A DNA stretch of 46,847 bases from an uncultured bacterium (GTDB taxonomy: Bacteria; Myxococcota_A; UBA9042; PHBI01). The notes under the pieces are model-generated. The model was not told the origin of the DNA. It searched no databases and saw nothing but the letters and a program-made list of their open reading frames with translations. The position numbers and the translations under genes were made by a program. Shown piece after piece: positions 1 through 13,151 of this stretch. Within the stretch, counting starts at the first letter, position 1. The number at the start of each line of letters is the position of its first letter. The DNA lies in assembly GCA_938040325.1 (NCBI GenBank), contig CALHXW010000001.1:1-46847 (forward strand). Direction: 5' to 3'.

Positions 1-128
1 CGGCATGAAGGCCGCGTTGGGCCCAATCACGAGGCTAGCCCTACCGCTGGCCGCGACGACACGGTAGTAAGCGACGAGCGTGGCGGCTCGCGTTCGAGAC
101 CGCCGCGGTACGGCGGGACAGGTGGGTC
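1..128. other. Sequence upstream of mutS, no gene recognised
   Basis: One plus-strand frame stays open from the window edge to a TGA at 130-132 that overlaps the mutS ATG, so the tail of an upstream gene is possible. Its 43 residues are Arg/Gly-rich and match no family I know. A purine-rich stretch (GGGACAGGTGGG) just before position 129 can serve as the mutS ribosome binding site. I see no clear -35/-10 promoter pair. Confidence 0.3.
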
Positions 129-2692
<2,564 letters not shown>

Positions 2693-2696
<4 letters not shown>

Positions 2697-5290
2697 GGTC
2701 CCTCTTCGAGCGCCGCTGCGACGCGGTTCGCGATCACCTCACCCAAGCCCCCCATGCATCCGGCCACGCGATCTGCGCGGCCGACACCTACCTGGTCGAT
2801 CGCGCGGTCGTCGGTGCCCTCAGCGACGCGCTTGACGAGGTTGACCGCTCAGACCTTGAGCCCAACGGACGTCAGCTCTGGGCGCTGACGGCGCTGGGCG
2901 GCTACGGCCGTGGGCAGATGTGTCTACGCTCCGACGTCGACCTGCAGCTCACGGTGCCCGATGGCGCAGATCCTGGCCCGCTCATGACCGCGCTGCTCGA
3001 CCGCCTCACGCGCCAGAAGCTCAAGGTTGGACACGGCGTCCGCACGACGACCGAGAGCACGATGCTCGCGCGTGAGGAGGTGAGTTACGCCACGGCTGTG
3101 CTCGGCGCGCGGCATCTCGCCGGCGACCCAGCCGTCACTGAGGGCGTCCGTCGCTCGGTCTACAGTCACCTCTCCGGCTCGGGCCTCGAGCACCTCGCCG
3201 AGCGCCTACGGGTCGACCGTGAGCGACGCCTCGATCGGGTCGGCGACACGGTCTTTGTCCTCGAGCCGGACCTCAAGCACGGCGTTGGCGGCTTGCGCGA
3301 CGCTCAGCTCTACGGCTGGCTCGCCCGGCTCACCGGTCGAACCGTCGACCGCGGCGTGCTCTTTGCTGAAGACACGCTGCTGAAGGTTCGGACCATCCTG
3401 CACCTCCACGCAAGCTTCCGCTGCGATCGGCTCTCGTTCGACTACCAAGACGCCGTTGCGGCCACGTGCTTTGACGACGCGGAGACCGAGGGGGACGCGC
3501 TGCAGGCACCTATCCGGCTAATGCGTGACGTGCACCTGGCGATGCGGGTCATCGCCCGAGCCGCCCGCCTCCAGCTGGAGCTTGTTCGGGACGGTCTCCG
3601 CGCGTTGCGACGCGAGCCTATCGCCAACCACCCGTCGTTTGTGCGGGTCGGTGACCGCCTGGCCCGCGCCTCTGGCGCACAGCCCAAGAGCGTGCCTGAG
3701 GTCATCGCTGCCTTCGAGACGGTCGCAGCAACCGACCTTCCGCTGGAGGCGGCGCTCGAGTCAGCGCTTGAGGACCTCTGCAACTACTGGCGGTCTCCGA
3801 GCAGCGACCACGCGCTGAGCGACGCCGAGCGTCAGCACCTTGGCGGAATGCTCACCGACCTGCTCCTCGATCCGAGGCGAGGTGCGAGTCGCGCGCTTCA
3901 TGCCCTCCACCGAACCGGGGTCCTGACCGAGGTCGTGCCGCAGTTTGAACCAATCATCGGGCTTGTGCAGCGCGACCTCTACCATGTCTTCACCGTCGAC
4001 GAGCACACGCTCCGCGTCATCGACAAGCTCAAGGCGCTTGCTCGCGGCGACCTCCGGTCAGAGTTTCCGCTCGCGACCGAGCGATTCGCAGCTCTCAGAG
4101 CGCGCCGCCCGTTGATGGTGGCGGCGCTCTTGCACGACGTCGGCAAGGGATATGGCCCAGGCCACCATGCCCGCGGCGCGGAGCTTGCGGCCGAGCTCGG
4201 CACGTCATTTGGCCTCGACGCTGACGACACAGCGCGCGTCCAGCACCTCATACGACACCAGGCCGACATGGCACTCGTGTGCACGCGGCGCGACCTCTCA
4301 GACCCGCACCCCATCCGTTCGCTCGCCCGCATCGTGTCCGACCACGAGACCCTCGATCAGCTGTTTTTGCTCACGATCGCGGACTGGTCGTCCGTTGGCC
4401 CCGAAGCGTTCCATGGCTGGCATCGCTCGCTCCTCGCGACCCTCCACCGACGTGTCGCCAGGGGGCTCGAGACGTCCACGATCTGGGCGGATCCCTCGCA
4501 GCTGGCAGAGCGCGCCCGCAATCGGCTCTGTGAGCGGGTGCTGGGCTTTGTCCCCGAAGCACCCAATGGCGAGACTCAAGCGCTCGACGACTTCATGGCG
4601 GCACTCCCTACCCGCTACTTCACCGCGACCGACGATGACCAGCGTCAGCTCCACTTTCAGCTCTGGCGCGATGCGCAGGCCCACCCTGGCCCTCAGCTGC
4701 GCCTCACCGACGACGCGCACCCTGGCGTCAAGCAGCTCGCGGTGGTCTGCGAGGACAGACCCGGCGTCTTGGCCCGCATCACGGGCGCACTCGCGTCGCT
4801 CGGCCTGTCGGTCACGGCCGCCGCTATCCATGGTTTACCGGCCGACTTTGTCCTCGACCTCTTCCTGCTCAAAGACCCCCATGGTCGGGTCGACGCCACA
4901 TCCGCACTCGCAACGTTAGCAGAGCGGATCCGTGACGCACTGGACGCACCGGAGCTACCCGACGTGTTACGCACTCAGCCCACCGGCTTCAAGCGCGGGG
5001 GCGGACTGCCGCCCATCGCGACCCAAGTCCACGGCTCGAACGGCGTTGCGAGCGCCCACTCCGTCTTCGACGTTCAAGCCGAAGACCAGCCGGGCCTGCT
5101 CAACCGTATCGCGCGCTTCTTTTTCGATCGTCGGCTGGATGTCGCGCTGGCGTTTGTCGCCACCGAAGGCCGCATCGCGCGCGACAGCTTCTACGTTGTC
5201 GACGGCGACGGCGAGCCTCTGTCGACGGTCGCGCTTGACGCCACGACACGCGCGCTCGAAGAGGCGCTGTCGAACGCGCCCGACGCCTGA
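2693..5290 (+). CDS. glnD: Bifunctional uridylyltransferase/uridylyl-removing enzyme GlnD
   Basis: GlnD is the nitrogen sensor that uridylylates PII proteins when glutamine is low and removes UMP when it is high. The 865 residues show the full architecture: a nucleotidyltransferase motif GGYGRGQMCLRSDVDL at residues 69-84 with the paired metal-binding Asp residues, an HD domain (LLHDVGKGYG near 481, preceded by VDEHTLRVID near 431), and two C-terminal ACT domains for glutamine sensing (EDRPGVLARI near 683, EDQPGLLNRI near 793). All expected catalytic motifs are present, so both activities are plausible. It overlaps mutS by 4 bp. No PII (glnB) or amt gene lies in the window. Placement behind mutS is unusual compared with the map/dap neighbourhood seen in enterics. 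Confidence 0.96.
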
Positions 5291-5325
5291 GCCTGCCCCA
5301 AGGGCAAAAGTTGGACGGCAGCGCG

Positions 5326-5349
5326 ATTGCCCCGATCATGATCGGCAAT
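5326..5349 (+). promoter_or_regulatory. Dyad covering the xer start codon
   Basis: The arms ATTGCC/GGCAAT enclose the 10-bp perfect palindrome GATCATGATC; the only interruption is a 2-nt CC bulge. The outer right arm includes the A and T of the xer ATG at 5348. In mRNA it could fold into a hairpin hiding the start codon; in DNA it could be an operator. No other ribosome binding site is evident between glnD and xer. The function is inference. Confidence 0.4.
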
Positions 5350-6304
5350 GCAGACACACGTCGATGGCTTTCTGACTTACCTCACGCTCGAGCGACGCGC
5401 GTCGAAGAACACGCTCGCCGCCTACCAGCTCGACCTGCGCCGCTTTAGCGAGTTCCTCGCAGAGCGGAGCCGCTCGGCCGCTTCCTACAGCCGCCACGAC
5501 ATCGAAGACTTCGCTGGCCACCTTTGCGACGTCAACGCGCTCGGTGCTCGCTCGGTCGCGCGCGCACTCAGCGCGGTCCGAACCTTCACCCGCTACCTCC
5601 TGACCGAGCGAGTCCGCGCCGACGATCCGTCCCAACACGTGGTGAGCCCGCGCGGCGGTAAGCCGTTGCCTGTGGTGCTCAGCGAGTCTGCGGCCGTCCG
5701 GCTCATCACAGGCGGCGTTCTAGAGACACCGGAGACACAAGCGCCAACGAGCGCTCGAGACCCGGACGACCCTCGCGCTATTCGCGACCGCGCCATCGTC
5801 GAAGTGCTCTACTCCACCGGCCTCCGGGTGTCGGAGCTGACCGCCCTCCGTGTGGCGGACCTCGATCTCGACCGCGGCATCCTGCGGGTCACCGGCAAGG
5901 GCAACAAGACACGACTCGTGCCGATGGGCGAGCCCTGCGTTGCAGCCCTTCGCGAGTGGCTCAACGGACCGCGACGGATGCTCTTGGACCGCTCAGAGCA
6001 GGGCCGGACTCAGCCACCACGGGCCGTGTTCGTCACCGCCAGGGGCCGCGGCATGACCCGGCAGGCCGTGTGGAAGAACCTCAAGCGCGATGCCTATCGC
6101 GCGAACGTGTCGCCCGCGACGTCACCGCACAAGCTACGGCACAGCTTCGCCACCCACCTGCTGGACCGTGGCGCCGATCTTCGCGCGGTCCAGACGATGC
6201 TCGGTCACGCCGACGTGGCCACGACCCAGGTCTACACGCACGTATCGCGCGCACGCCTCAAGCAGCGGTATGACGAGCTGCACCCGCTTGCAGATGAGAG
6301 CTGA
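5348..6304 (+). CDS. xerD: Tyrosine recombinase XerC/XerD
   Basis: Site-specific tyrosine recombinase of the Xer type, which resolves chromosome dimers at dif. It has 318 residues, slightly longer than typical XerC/XerD (about 300). The N-terminal SAM-like core-binding domain (about 1-100, ERRASKNTLAAYQLDLRRF) is followed by the catalytic domain. The catalytic set is complete: Arg160 (TGLRVSEL), Lys in GKGNKTR near 185, His261-x-x-Arg264 (HKLRHSFATHLL), His287 (LGHAD) and nucleophile Tyr296 (TQVYTHVS). An insert near residues 125-145 (ETPETQAPTSARDPDDPRA) accounts for the extra length. XerC and XerD are not separable from motifs alone, so the symbol is provisional. It begins 58 bp after glnD, with a dyad over its start codon. 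An integrase of a mobile element is unlikely given the housekeeping context. Confidence 0.9.
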   Translation: MQTHVDGFLTYLTLERRASKNTLAAYQLDLRRFSEFLAERSRSAASYSRHDIEDFAGHLCDVNALGARSVARALSAVRTFTRYLLTERVRADDPSQHVVSPRGGKPLPVVLSESAAVRLITGGVLETPETQAPTSARDPDDPRAIRDRAIVEVLYSTGLRVSELTALRVADLDLDRGILRVTGKGNKTRLVPMGEPCVAALREWLNGPRRMLLDRSEQGRTQPPRAVFVTARGRGMTRQAVWKNLKRDAYRANVSPATSPHKLRHSFATHLLDRGADLRAVQTMLGHADVATTQVYTHVSRARLKQRYDELHPLADES

Positions 6305-6537
6305 GCCCGCGGCAAATAGATGCCAACAGCGGAGCGCGCTGCTACCAGCGTGGCCGGGATGCATGACGCCGAGCGCCGAGTTCCATGCCGTCGAGCACGA
6401 TCCGGCTAACGGCACCCGCTAGTACGTCAGCCACCGTCGTTGCTCCTCGGTCACGTATCCCGATGAACTCCGTCGTCGCGCCTTGGTGGCCAACGCAAGT
6501 CCGCACCAACTCGGATGCAATGAACCTCAGCGGTGCT
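6305..6537. other. Convergent gap, possible small minus-strand ORF
   Basis: This 233-bp gap lies between the convergent xer and rluB genes. No strong terminator is visible. A minus-strand frame stays open from a GTG at 6506 to a TAG at 6342 (54 codons) and is compositionally plausible (GATTEFIGIRDRGATTVADV), but it has no ribosome binding site and resembles no family I know. It could be a decayed fragment or chance. Confidence 0.2.
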
Positions 6538-7272
6538 CTAGCGGCGGCCTGTCACGAGCTTGCGCAGGTCGCTCACCTCGTCGAGACCCAGCACCCGGAA
6601 CTCGCCAGGCTTGAGGTCTGGAGCACCCACGCCGGCGAACGCGATGCGGATGAGGCGGGTCACGCTGTGCCCGACGGCCTCGAGGATGCGGTGCACGTGA
6701 CGGTTTTTGCCCTCAAAGAGGACGATCTCAAGCCAGTCATGCTTGGACGGTGACTGCAGGCGCTCGACACTGATCGGTCGCGTGGGACGGCCGTCGAGCG
6801 GGATGCCCTCCATCAGGCGCCGGCGCGCTTTTTGACCGAGCGAGCCGCGAATCTTGACGTGATAGATGCGCTGAATCGCCGTCTTGGGATCGAGGAGCTG
6901 CTGGGTCAGATCACCGTCGTTGGTGAAGAGCATGACGCCCTCGGTGTTGTAGTCGAGGCGCCCCACGTGGCCGAGGTACGGGTACGAGGACGGCAAGATG
7001 TCGTAGACCGTCTTCCTATTCTGCGGGTCTGTGCGCGACACCAGCACCTCGCGCGGCTTGTGCATCACGACAACCATAGGCTCTCGCTCGCCGACCCGCT
7101 TGCCGTCGACCGAGATCGCATCGTTCGGCGCGACTTTGACGCCCATCTCGGTCACGACCTTGCCGTTGACCGACACGCGACCACTCTGGATCAAGGCCTC
7201 GCTCGCGCGCCGGGACGCGATTCCAAGGGTAGCCATTCGCTTCTGTAGCCGCTCGAGCTTGGGACGGTTCAT
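6538..7272 (-). CDS. rluB: 16S/23S rRNA pseudouridine synthase, RluB/RsuA family
   Basis: Converts a specific uridine in ribosomal RNA to pseudouridine. The N-terminal S4 RNA-binding domain begins at MATLGIASRRASEALI (residues 13-28). The catalytic RsuA/RluB core follows, with the active-site Asp107 in GHVGRLDYNTEG, then GKNRHVHRILEAVGHSVTRLIRI, which matches the family's KNRQVRRM...V.RLRR block. With 244 residues it is slightly shorter than E. coli RluB (291) and close to the family core. The start is placed at ATG 7272 because the S4 domain begins right after it; an upstream in-frame ATG at 7353 would add 27 residues without homology. Neither has a strong Shine-Dalgarno. RluB, RluE, RluF and RsuA share these motifs, so the target nucleotide is uncertain. 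Confidence 0.88.
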   Translation of the reverse strand: MNRPKLERLQKRMATLGIASRRASEALIQSGRVSVNGKVVTEMGVKVAPNDAISVDGKRVGEREPMVVVMHKPREVLVSRTDPQNRKTVYDILPSSYPYLGHVGRLDYNTEGVMLFTNDGDLTQQLLDPKTAIQRIYHVKIRGSLGQKARRRLMEGIPLDGRPTRPISVERLQSPSKHDWLEIVLFEGKNRHVHRILEAVGHSVTRLIRIAFAGVGAPDLKPGEFRVLGLDEVSDLRKLVTGRR

Positions 7273-7440
7273 GCCGGCGTGATGCACGGCTGAAGCCCGT
7301 TGGTCAATGTTGAACACCTTTTCGGCCGACCCAGTGGCTCGTGACGACCTCACCCACCGAGCGGCACACGCCGCCGACCGATCCGGTCACCGGGCGTGGC
7401 GCGACGAAAACGATCACCCCGAGCAGCCGCGCTCCAGCAT

Positions 7441-7460
7441 GTGCGAATTTTTTTTCGCAC
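7441..7460. promoter_or_regulatory. Palindromic operator-like site 1
   Basis: Perfect inverted repeat with 7-bp arms GTGCGAA and TTCGCAC around a 6-bp spacer of T residues. The same arms and spacer length recur at 7569-7588, which argues for a dimeric DNA-binding regulator rather than chance. The T-run spacer could also make it a weak hairpin, but the matching second site has no T-run. Confidence 0.55.
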
Positions 7461-7568
7461 CCGTGGATGGGTTGGAGGCCCGTGGTTGTTGACTCGATGC
7501 GTAAGCGCTTACACACCTCGTCGATTCGAGTTGCATTCAGAGGCGTCGCAGCGCACACAGAAAGACAG

Positions 7569-7588
7569 GTGCGAAACAACTTTCGCAC
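7569..7588. promoter_or_regulatory. Palindromic operator-like site 2
   Basis: Second copy of GTGCGAA-N6-TTCGCAC, with spacer ACAACT. The dyad extends one more pair on each side (9-bp arms GGTGCGAAA/TTTCGCACC around CAAC) plus a terminal pair. It lies about 30 bp before the phosphoesterase ATG at 7620, where a bound repressor would block transcription initiation or early elongation. The cognate regulator is unknown. Confidence 0.55.
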
Positions 7589-7619
7589 CCCACTCGCCGC
7601 CAGCGGCACGAAGGTTTCC

Positions 7620-8327
7620 ATGAAGATCGCGGTCATCTCAGATTTGCACTTGGGTCGTGGCGGACGTAACGACCACTTCGGACACGACGACGCCGAGTTC
7701 TTGACGTTCCTCGACCACCTCGAGGGCAACTTCGAGCGGATCGTGCTGCTCGGCGACATCTACGAGACCCTCACGGGCGCCCGACCTGGCACCCAGGTGC
7801 GTGAGCTCGCCGCGGCACGCGCCGCGCACCCAGAGATCTGCGCCCGCTTTCGCCGGCCTGCGTATCAATATGTGCACGGCAACCACGACATCGTCACGCG
7901 CCACGTCGATGGCGCACCGGACACTTACACGATCCAAGCGAACGGCACGCGCGTGCTCTTCACTCACGGCCACATCATCGACTGGATCGTCCAGCGGGCG
8001 CGCTGGCTGTCTGAGTTCACCGTGTGGCTGGGCGGCTGGGTCACACGGCTCGGCATGAGCGCGGTGCTCAAGGCTGTCGAGCGCGTCGAGTGGCTCATGA
8101 CCGGCGTAGGCGACGAGCCAGGCAAAGGAAAGTTCGAGCGCCTCGCTCTCGACCTTGCGAGCCGCAGCAGCGCCGACATCATCGTGACCGGTCACACGCA
8201 CCGACCGATGAAGAGCGAGTCTGACGGCCGCCTCTTCCTCAACAGCGGCTCCTGCCACGACGGCAAGCTCTCTTGGGTCAGCATGGACACCGCGCGTGGT
8301 GACTACGCGCTGCAGACGAGCTTCTAG
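7620..8327 (+). CDS. Calcineurin-like metallophosphoesterase
   Basis: A 235-residue cytoplasmic metallophosphoesterase; the substrate is unknown. It has the family's blocks in order: DLHLGRGG (residues 8-15), LLGDIYE near 43, GNHD near 87, FTHGHIIDW near 117 and VTGHTHRP near 190. These are the metal-binding Asp, His and Asn residues of the two-metal site. The start at ATG 7620 is chosen because the fold begins at MKIAVISDLH; the frame is open far upstream without homology. An AAGG lies just before it. The TAG stop is formed by the first three bases of a palindromic repeat element, so the original C-terminus may have been altered by that insertion. Its expression is probably controlled through the palindromes upstream. 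Confidence 0.88.
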   Translation: MKIAVISDLHLGRGGRNDHFGHDDAEFLTFLDHLEGNFERIVLLGDIYETLTGARPGTQVRELAAARAAHPEICARFRRPAYQYVHGNHDIVTRHVDGAPDTYTIQANGTRVLFTHGHIIDWIVQRARWLSEFTVWLGGWVTRLGMSAVLKAVERVEWLMTGVGDEPGKGKFERLALDLASRSSADIIVTGHTHRPMKSESDGRLFLNSGSCHDGKLSWVSMDTARGDYALQTSF

Positions 8328-8506
8328 CCCCAAAACAAGCGCTCCTTTTCGGCTGCGACTTCCGCGATGCACTCGCCAGCGGCGTTGGTCCGCTCGCTGC
8401 GCTCACCCGAACCCGACGATGCTCGCAAGGTCTTCGTGCGGCCGACGCCGCTGGCAAGCACCGGAGCCTTCGCCTCGCTCGAAAAATAGCGCGTGTTTTG
8501 GGCCTA
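8325..8506. mobile_element. MITE-like palindromic element A1 (full length)
   Basis: This 182-bp element starts TAGCCCCAAAACAAGCGCT and ends with the near-exact inverted copy AGCGCGTGTTTTGGGCCTA. It is flanked by TA on both sides, as expected for TA-targeting IS630/mariner-type mini-elements. It is collinear with the reverse complement of element E1 (26710-26888), so the two are opposite orientations of one family. It supplies the TAG stop of the phosphoesterase gene and encodes no transposase. Confidence 0.75.
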
Positions 8507-8575
8507 CCCCCAAAACAAGCGCTACTTCCGGCTGCGACGTCCGCGATGCCCTCGCCGCCAGCGGTCTTTAGGGAC
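8505..8575. mobile_element. MITE-like element A2 (truncated, shares TA with A1)
   Basis: It begins TACCCCCAAAACAAGCGCT directly at the right-hand TA of A1 and continues with the same interior (TTCCGGCTGCGACGTCCGCG) for roughly 70 bp before similarity fades. Sharing a single TA suggests that one copy inserted into the target duplication of another. Confidence 0.6.
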
Positions 8576-8595
8576 GCGCCGCGGCGGTGACTGCG

Positions 8596-10242
8596 TCAGT
8601 CGAGGCCCAGTCCGCGGTCGAGATGCTCCAGCGCCCTCCCCCAGCCAGCCGAAGAGCCGAAGAGCGCCGTGACTTCCGCGCTGAGCGCAAAGAGGTCGTC
8701 GAAGCTCGGCAGCTCGGCGGTGGACGTGAGCTTGATCTTGGCCGCTGCAGAGCGAAGGCCGGCCGTCGGCACCGCCAGTGCTGGCCGGTCTTTGGGCGCC
8801 TCGATCACGCCGAGCTCGACCAGCTCGCGAGCGATCCAAAACGGCGCTTCGACGAAGTGGGGCCCCGTGACGTGCTCGCGCAGCGCGTCGATGACGGCGC
8901 GGCCTGCCGGAGCGCTCTTCAGCTTCGGCACGAGATCGATCTTTTTCGACACACGCCGCGCGATGAAACGCGCGTGCACGAGGCGCTCAAAGAGAGCCCT
9001 CGCCCACGGCTCCTTCGAGGTGTTCTCGAGGGCATCGAGCCCCTCCTCAAGACCTTCACCGTGACCTAGCGTGGCAAAGAACGTGGTGTTTCTCAGCCGT
9101 TTGACGAACGCAAAGACCTGCGGCTGGGGTGAGAGCCCCTCGATGAGGGCGGCAAGCACGCCGAGCTCGACGATCAACGAGAGCTCCGACGCTCCCTCTT
9201 GCGGGGCCGCTCCGAGCGACGCGGCGGAGTACCAAGGCCAGTCACCGAGCGCTTGGTGCCAGCCCGTGATGCGAGCGGCCAGTGCCGCGACGTCGGGGTC
9301 ATCGGGCGACACGGAGGCGACGCGCGCGTAGGCCGCACCAGCAGCCGGCATGGCGACCGCCGCAACCGGCGCCGCGGGCTGGGCCAACGAAGGCGCTGCA
9401 GGCCGTGGCTGACGCCGACTCTTGGCAGGCTTGGGCTGGACCGGCGGCAGGCTCTCTTCGGTTCCGGCGACGTCGCCGAAGTCTGAGGCGTACTTTGCCT
9501 GTGCGGCGCGGATGTCGGCCTCGCTAGGCGGCTCCGGCTCCGGCGGAAGGTCTGCGAAGAGGTCTTCGTCGTCGTCAAAACCGGCGTCAGAGCCGAACGC
9601 GTCGGCGGGCTCCGCGGCGTCCGTGCCCTCGTCCTCGCCGTCGTCCTGCTCGTCGTCGTCGGCTTCGTCTTCCATGTCCTCGAGGATCTCTTCGAGGTCC
9701 ATCGCCCGCAGGATGCTGACTTCCTTCTTGCCCTTGTCTGAGAGCGCCCAGCGAATTCCCACGAGCTTGATGTAGCCAGTGGCAGCGATCCAGTCCATCC
9801 AGGCCTGAAAGCCGACCAGCGTCACGTACTCTCCTGGATACACGTAGCTGGTAATCATTCGATACAGCTCGTGGACGGAGTGAAGGCGGCCACCGGACTC
9901 GACGTCGAGGGCCTCCATGACGTATTTCACGAGCAGAATGTTCTGCTCTTTCAGTCGCTCGTAGAGCACGAGCTGGAAGGCGGCGTCGTCTTTCGTTTCC
10001 GCCAGCGCCCTTGCGGTCTTTCCGACCGTGACCTTCTTCTTGTCCCACTCGATGTCGATGAGGCTGAAGACGACCGGCGAGCGCTCTTTATCCCAGAGGC
10101 CCAGCTTCCGTACAGAGTCGCGAAACGGCCGAAACTCAGTCCCCTTCGGGGCCTTGAGCCCAGCCAGGACCTGGCGAAGCTTGTAGAGGTATTGGTCGAA
10201 ACGTGTCGATAACAGAGGCTCGTAGTTGACCCGCTGCGGCAT
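8596..10242 (-). CDS. Conserved-looking protein of unknown function with acidic linker
   Basis: I do not recognise this 548-residue protein. The ATG at 10242 follows a good ribosome binding site (GGAGGACGC); an ATG further upstream lacks one. Residues 1-175 form a globular, charged region ([52 protein letters not shown]) that could be a winged-helix-type fold. Residues about 185-290 are strongly acidic ([29 protein letters not shown]) and then Pro/Ala-rich, which looks like a disordered linker. A second helical domain fills about 300-548. There is no signal peptide or membrane segment, so it is probably cytoplasmic. It is divergent from groES, with 224 bp between the starts. The long acidic tract followed by a basic patch ([11 protein letters not shown]) suggests nucleic-acid or protein binding; this is inference. 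Confidence 0.75.
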   Translation of the reverse strand: MPQRVNYEPLLSTRFDQYLYKLRQVLAGLKAPKGTEFRPFRDSVRKLGLWDKERSPVVFSLIDIEWDKKKVTVGKTARALAETKDDAAFQLVLYERLKEQNILLVKYVMEALDVESGGRLHSVHELYRMITSYVYPGEYVTLVGFQAWMDWIAATGYIKLVGIRWALSDKGKKEVSILRAMDLEEILEDMEDEADDDEQDDGEDEGTDAAEPADAFGSDAGFDDDEDLFADLPPEPEPPSEADIRAAQAKYASDFGDVAGTEESLPPVQPKPAKSRRQPRPAAPSLAQPAAPVAAVAMPAAGAAYARVASVSPDDPDVAALAARITGWHQALGDWPWYSAASLGAAPQEGASELSLIVELGVLAALIEGLSPQPQVFAFVKRLRNTTFFATLGHGEGLEEGLDALENTSKEPWARALFERLVHARFIARRVSKKIDLVPKLKSAPAGRAVIDALREHVTGPHFVEAPFWIARELVELGVIEAPKDRPALAVPTAGLRSAAAKIKLTSTAELPSFDDLFALSAEVTALFGSSAGWGRALEHLDRGLGLD

Positions 10243-10350
10243 GCGTCCTCCAAGGACAGGTGCGGTGCGATTCGGTTGGCGAGAAGTTAGCAGCCTTCTC
10301 TGCATCCCGCACTCCCATCCGACGATCTGCGCTCGACGACGACTCGGCGA

Positions 10351-10379
10351 TTGACCGCGCGAGGGTCAGTGTCTACCTT
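10351..10379 (+). promoter_or_regulatory. Probable groES promoter
   Basis: TTGACC at 10351-10356 and TACCTT at 10374-10379 are separated by 17 bp, a housekeeping-sigma arrangement with a weak -10. The CIRCE-like dyad begins two bases after the -10, where a repressor would cover the transcription start. The resulting leader to the groES ATG is about 80 nt. Confidence 0.5.
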
Positions 10380-10380
10380 G

Positions 10381-10407
10381 CTGGCACTCTGGAGGCAGGA
10401 CTGCCAA
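10381..10407. promoter_or_regulatory. CIRCE-like operator (HrcA site)
   Basis: CTGGCACTC-N9-GACTGCCAA matches the CIRCE consensus TTAGCACTC-N9-GAGTGCTAA at 7 of 9 positions in each arm, with the exact 9-bp spacer. It sits just downstream of a promoter and upstream of groES, the classical position for HrcA control of chaperonin genes. No hrcA gene is in the window. Confidence 0.6.
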
Positions 10408-10466
10408 AAGAGCCAAATACCGCAATGAAATCCGTTGTTTGCGGAATCGAACACAGGAGCAACCAG

Positions 10467-12343
<1,877 letters not shown>

Positions 12344-12355
12344 GCAGCACGCCAT

Positions 12356-12390
12356 GAGCACCGGTTGGGGCATGTCCTCAGCCGGTGCTC
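12356..12390 (+). terminator. Hairpin after groEL (possible processing or attenuation site)
   Basis: GAGCACCGG and CCGGTGCTC form a perfect 9-bp stem around a 17-nt loop that starts 12 bp after the groEL stop. No T-run follows, so it is not a typical intrinsic terminator. It may protect the groESL transcript end or reduce read-through into grpE. The role is inference. Confidence 0.35.
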
Positions 12391-12539
12391 ACCTCAATGG
12401 CTCCACGTGTGTTCGGCGTGGACCCATGGCGACTGCGTCGTCGACGCACCTTGGGGTTACTCCTCACCGGACACACAGCTGGCCACCCGCTCGCCAGACT
12501 CCCGGCTCCTTGAGCACGGGCGCTCTCCATGGAGACATC

Positions 12540-13151
12540 ATGATCGGACCGAAAGACACACACGAAGGCGATGTCGAGGAGCCCGTCGAGGCCACGCTCG
12601 AGGTCGAAGAAGAGCCAGCAGCCGAAGAGCCAAAGGCCGAAGCTGCACCGCCGAAAGCCGCCGACCCGCGTGAGCTCAGGATCAAGTTCCTCGAAGCCCA
12701 GCTCGTCGAGCGGGAGTCGACGCTGCATGCCTACATCAAGGCGCACAAGAAGGCGGAGGCCGAGTTCGAGGCCTACAAGACGCGCCAAGCTCGCGACAAA
12801 CAGCGAGCGATTGACCAGGCCAGCGGCAAGGTTGTCGCGCGCCTGCTCGACGTCAGCGACAACCTCGAGCGGACCCTCCAGGCCGCGCAACAGGGTGGCT
12901 CCGTGGAGCAGCTGACCGACGGCGTAGCCCTGGTGTCCAAGCAGTTCCTAGAGCGCTTGTCCGAGATGGGACTCGAGCGCTTTGATCCCATTGGTCAGCC
13001 CTTTGACCCAACCACGATGGAGGCCCTAGGGCTGGTCCCGGTCTCTGATCCTGCGCAAGACAACGTCGTGATGGTCACGCTGCAGGTCGGCTTCCGGCTT
13101 GGCGACCAGGAACTTCGTCCCGCTCGCGTGCAGGTCGGCAAAAAGAGCTGA
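12540..13151 (+). CDS. grpE: Nucleotide exchange factor GrpE
   Basis: GrpE releases ADP from DnaK. The 203-residue protein has an acidic N-terminal tail (VEEPVEATLEVEEEPAAEEPKAEAAPP), a long helix (FLEAQLVERESTLHAYIKAHKKAEAEFEAYKTRQ, about 55-90) and the C-terminal beta domain ending in ELRPARVQVGKK, equivalent to the conserved LRPA.V.V block. The ATG at 12540 follows GGAG; the same frame is open from 12354 but without homology. dnaK and dnaJ, its usual partners, are not adjacent. grpE instead follows groESL, which suggests a dispersed heat-shock regulon. It is convergent with the sigma factor gene across a repeat-bearing gap. Confidence 0.92.
   Translation: MIGPKDTHEGDVEEPVEATLEVEEEPAAEEPKAEAAPPKAADPRELRIKFLEAQLVERESTLHAYIKAHKKAEAEFEAYKTRQARDKQRAIDQASGKVVARLLDVSDNLERTLQAAQQGGSVEQLTDGVALVSKQFLERLSEMGLERFDPIGQPFDPTTMEALGLVPVSDPAQDNVVMVTLQVGFRLGDQELRPARVQVGKKS

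Larger units (their letters stand above)
7273..7619. other. Divergent intergenic region with three palindromes
   Basis: This 347-bp gap separates the divergent rluB-type gene and the phosphoesterase gene. It holds two copies of GTGCGAA-N6-TTCGCAC (7441-7460 and 7569-7588) and a perfect 12-bp palindrome GTAAGCGCTTAC (7501-7512). No gene is supported. The open frame from 7341 is only the upstream read-through of the phosphoesterase frame. Confidence 0.6.

Noticed and set aside
5348-6304. Phage or integron integrase
   Set aside because: It sits directly behind mutS-glnD without attachment sites, cargo genes or compositional change, and the motifs fit housekeeping XerC/XerD.
7341-7619. N-terminal extension of the metallophosphoesterase
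   Set aside because: The upstream open frame is Pro/Thr/Arg-rich, crosses two operator-like palindromes and lacks homology; the fold begins at MKIAVISDLH (7620).
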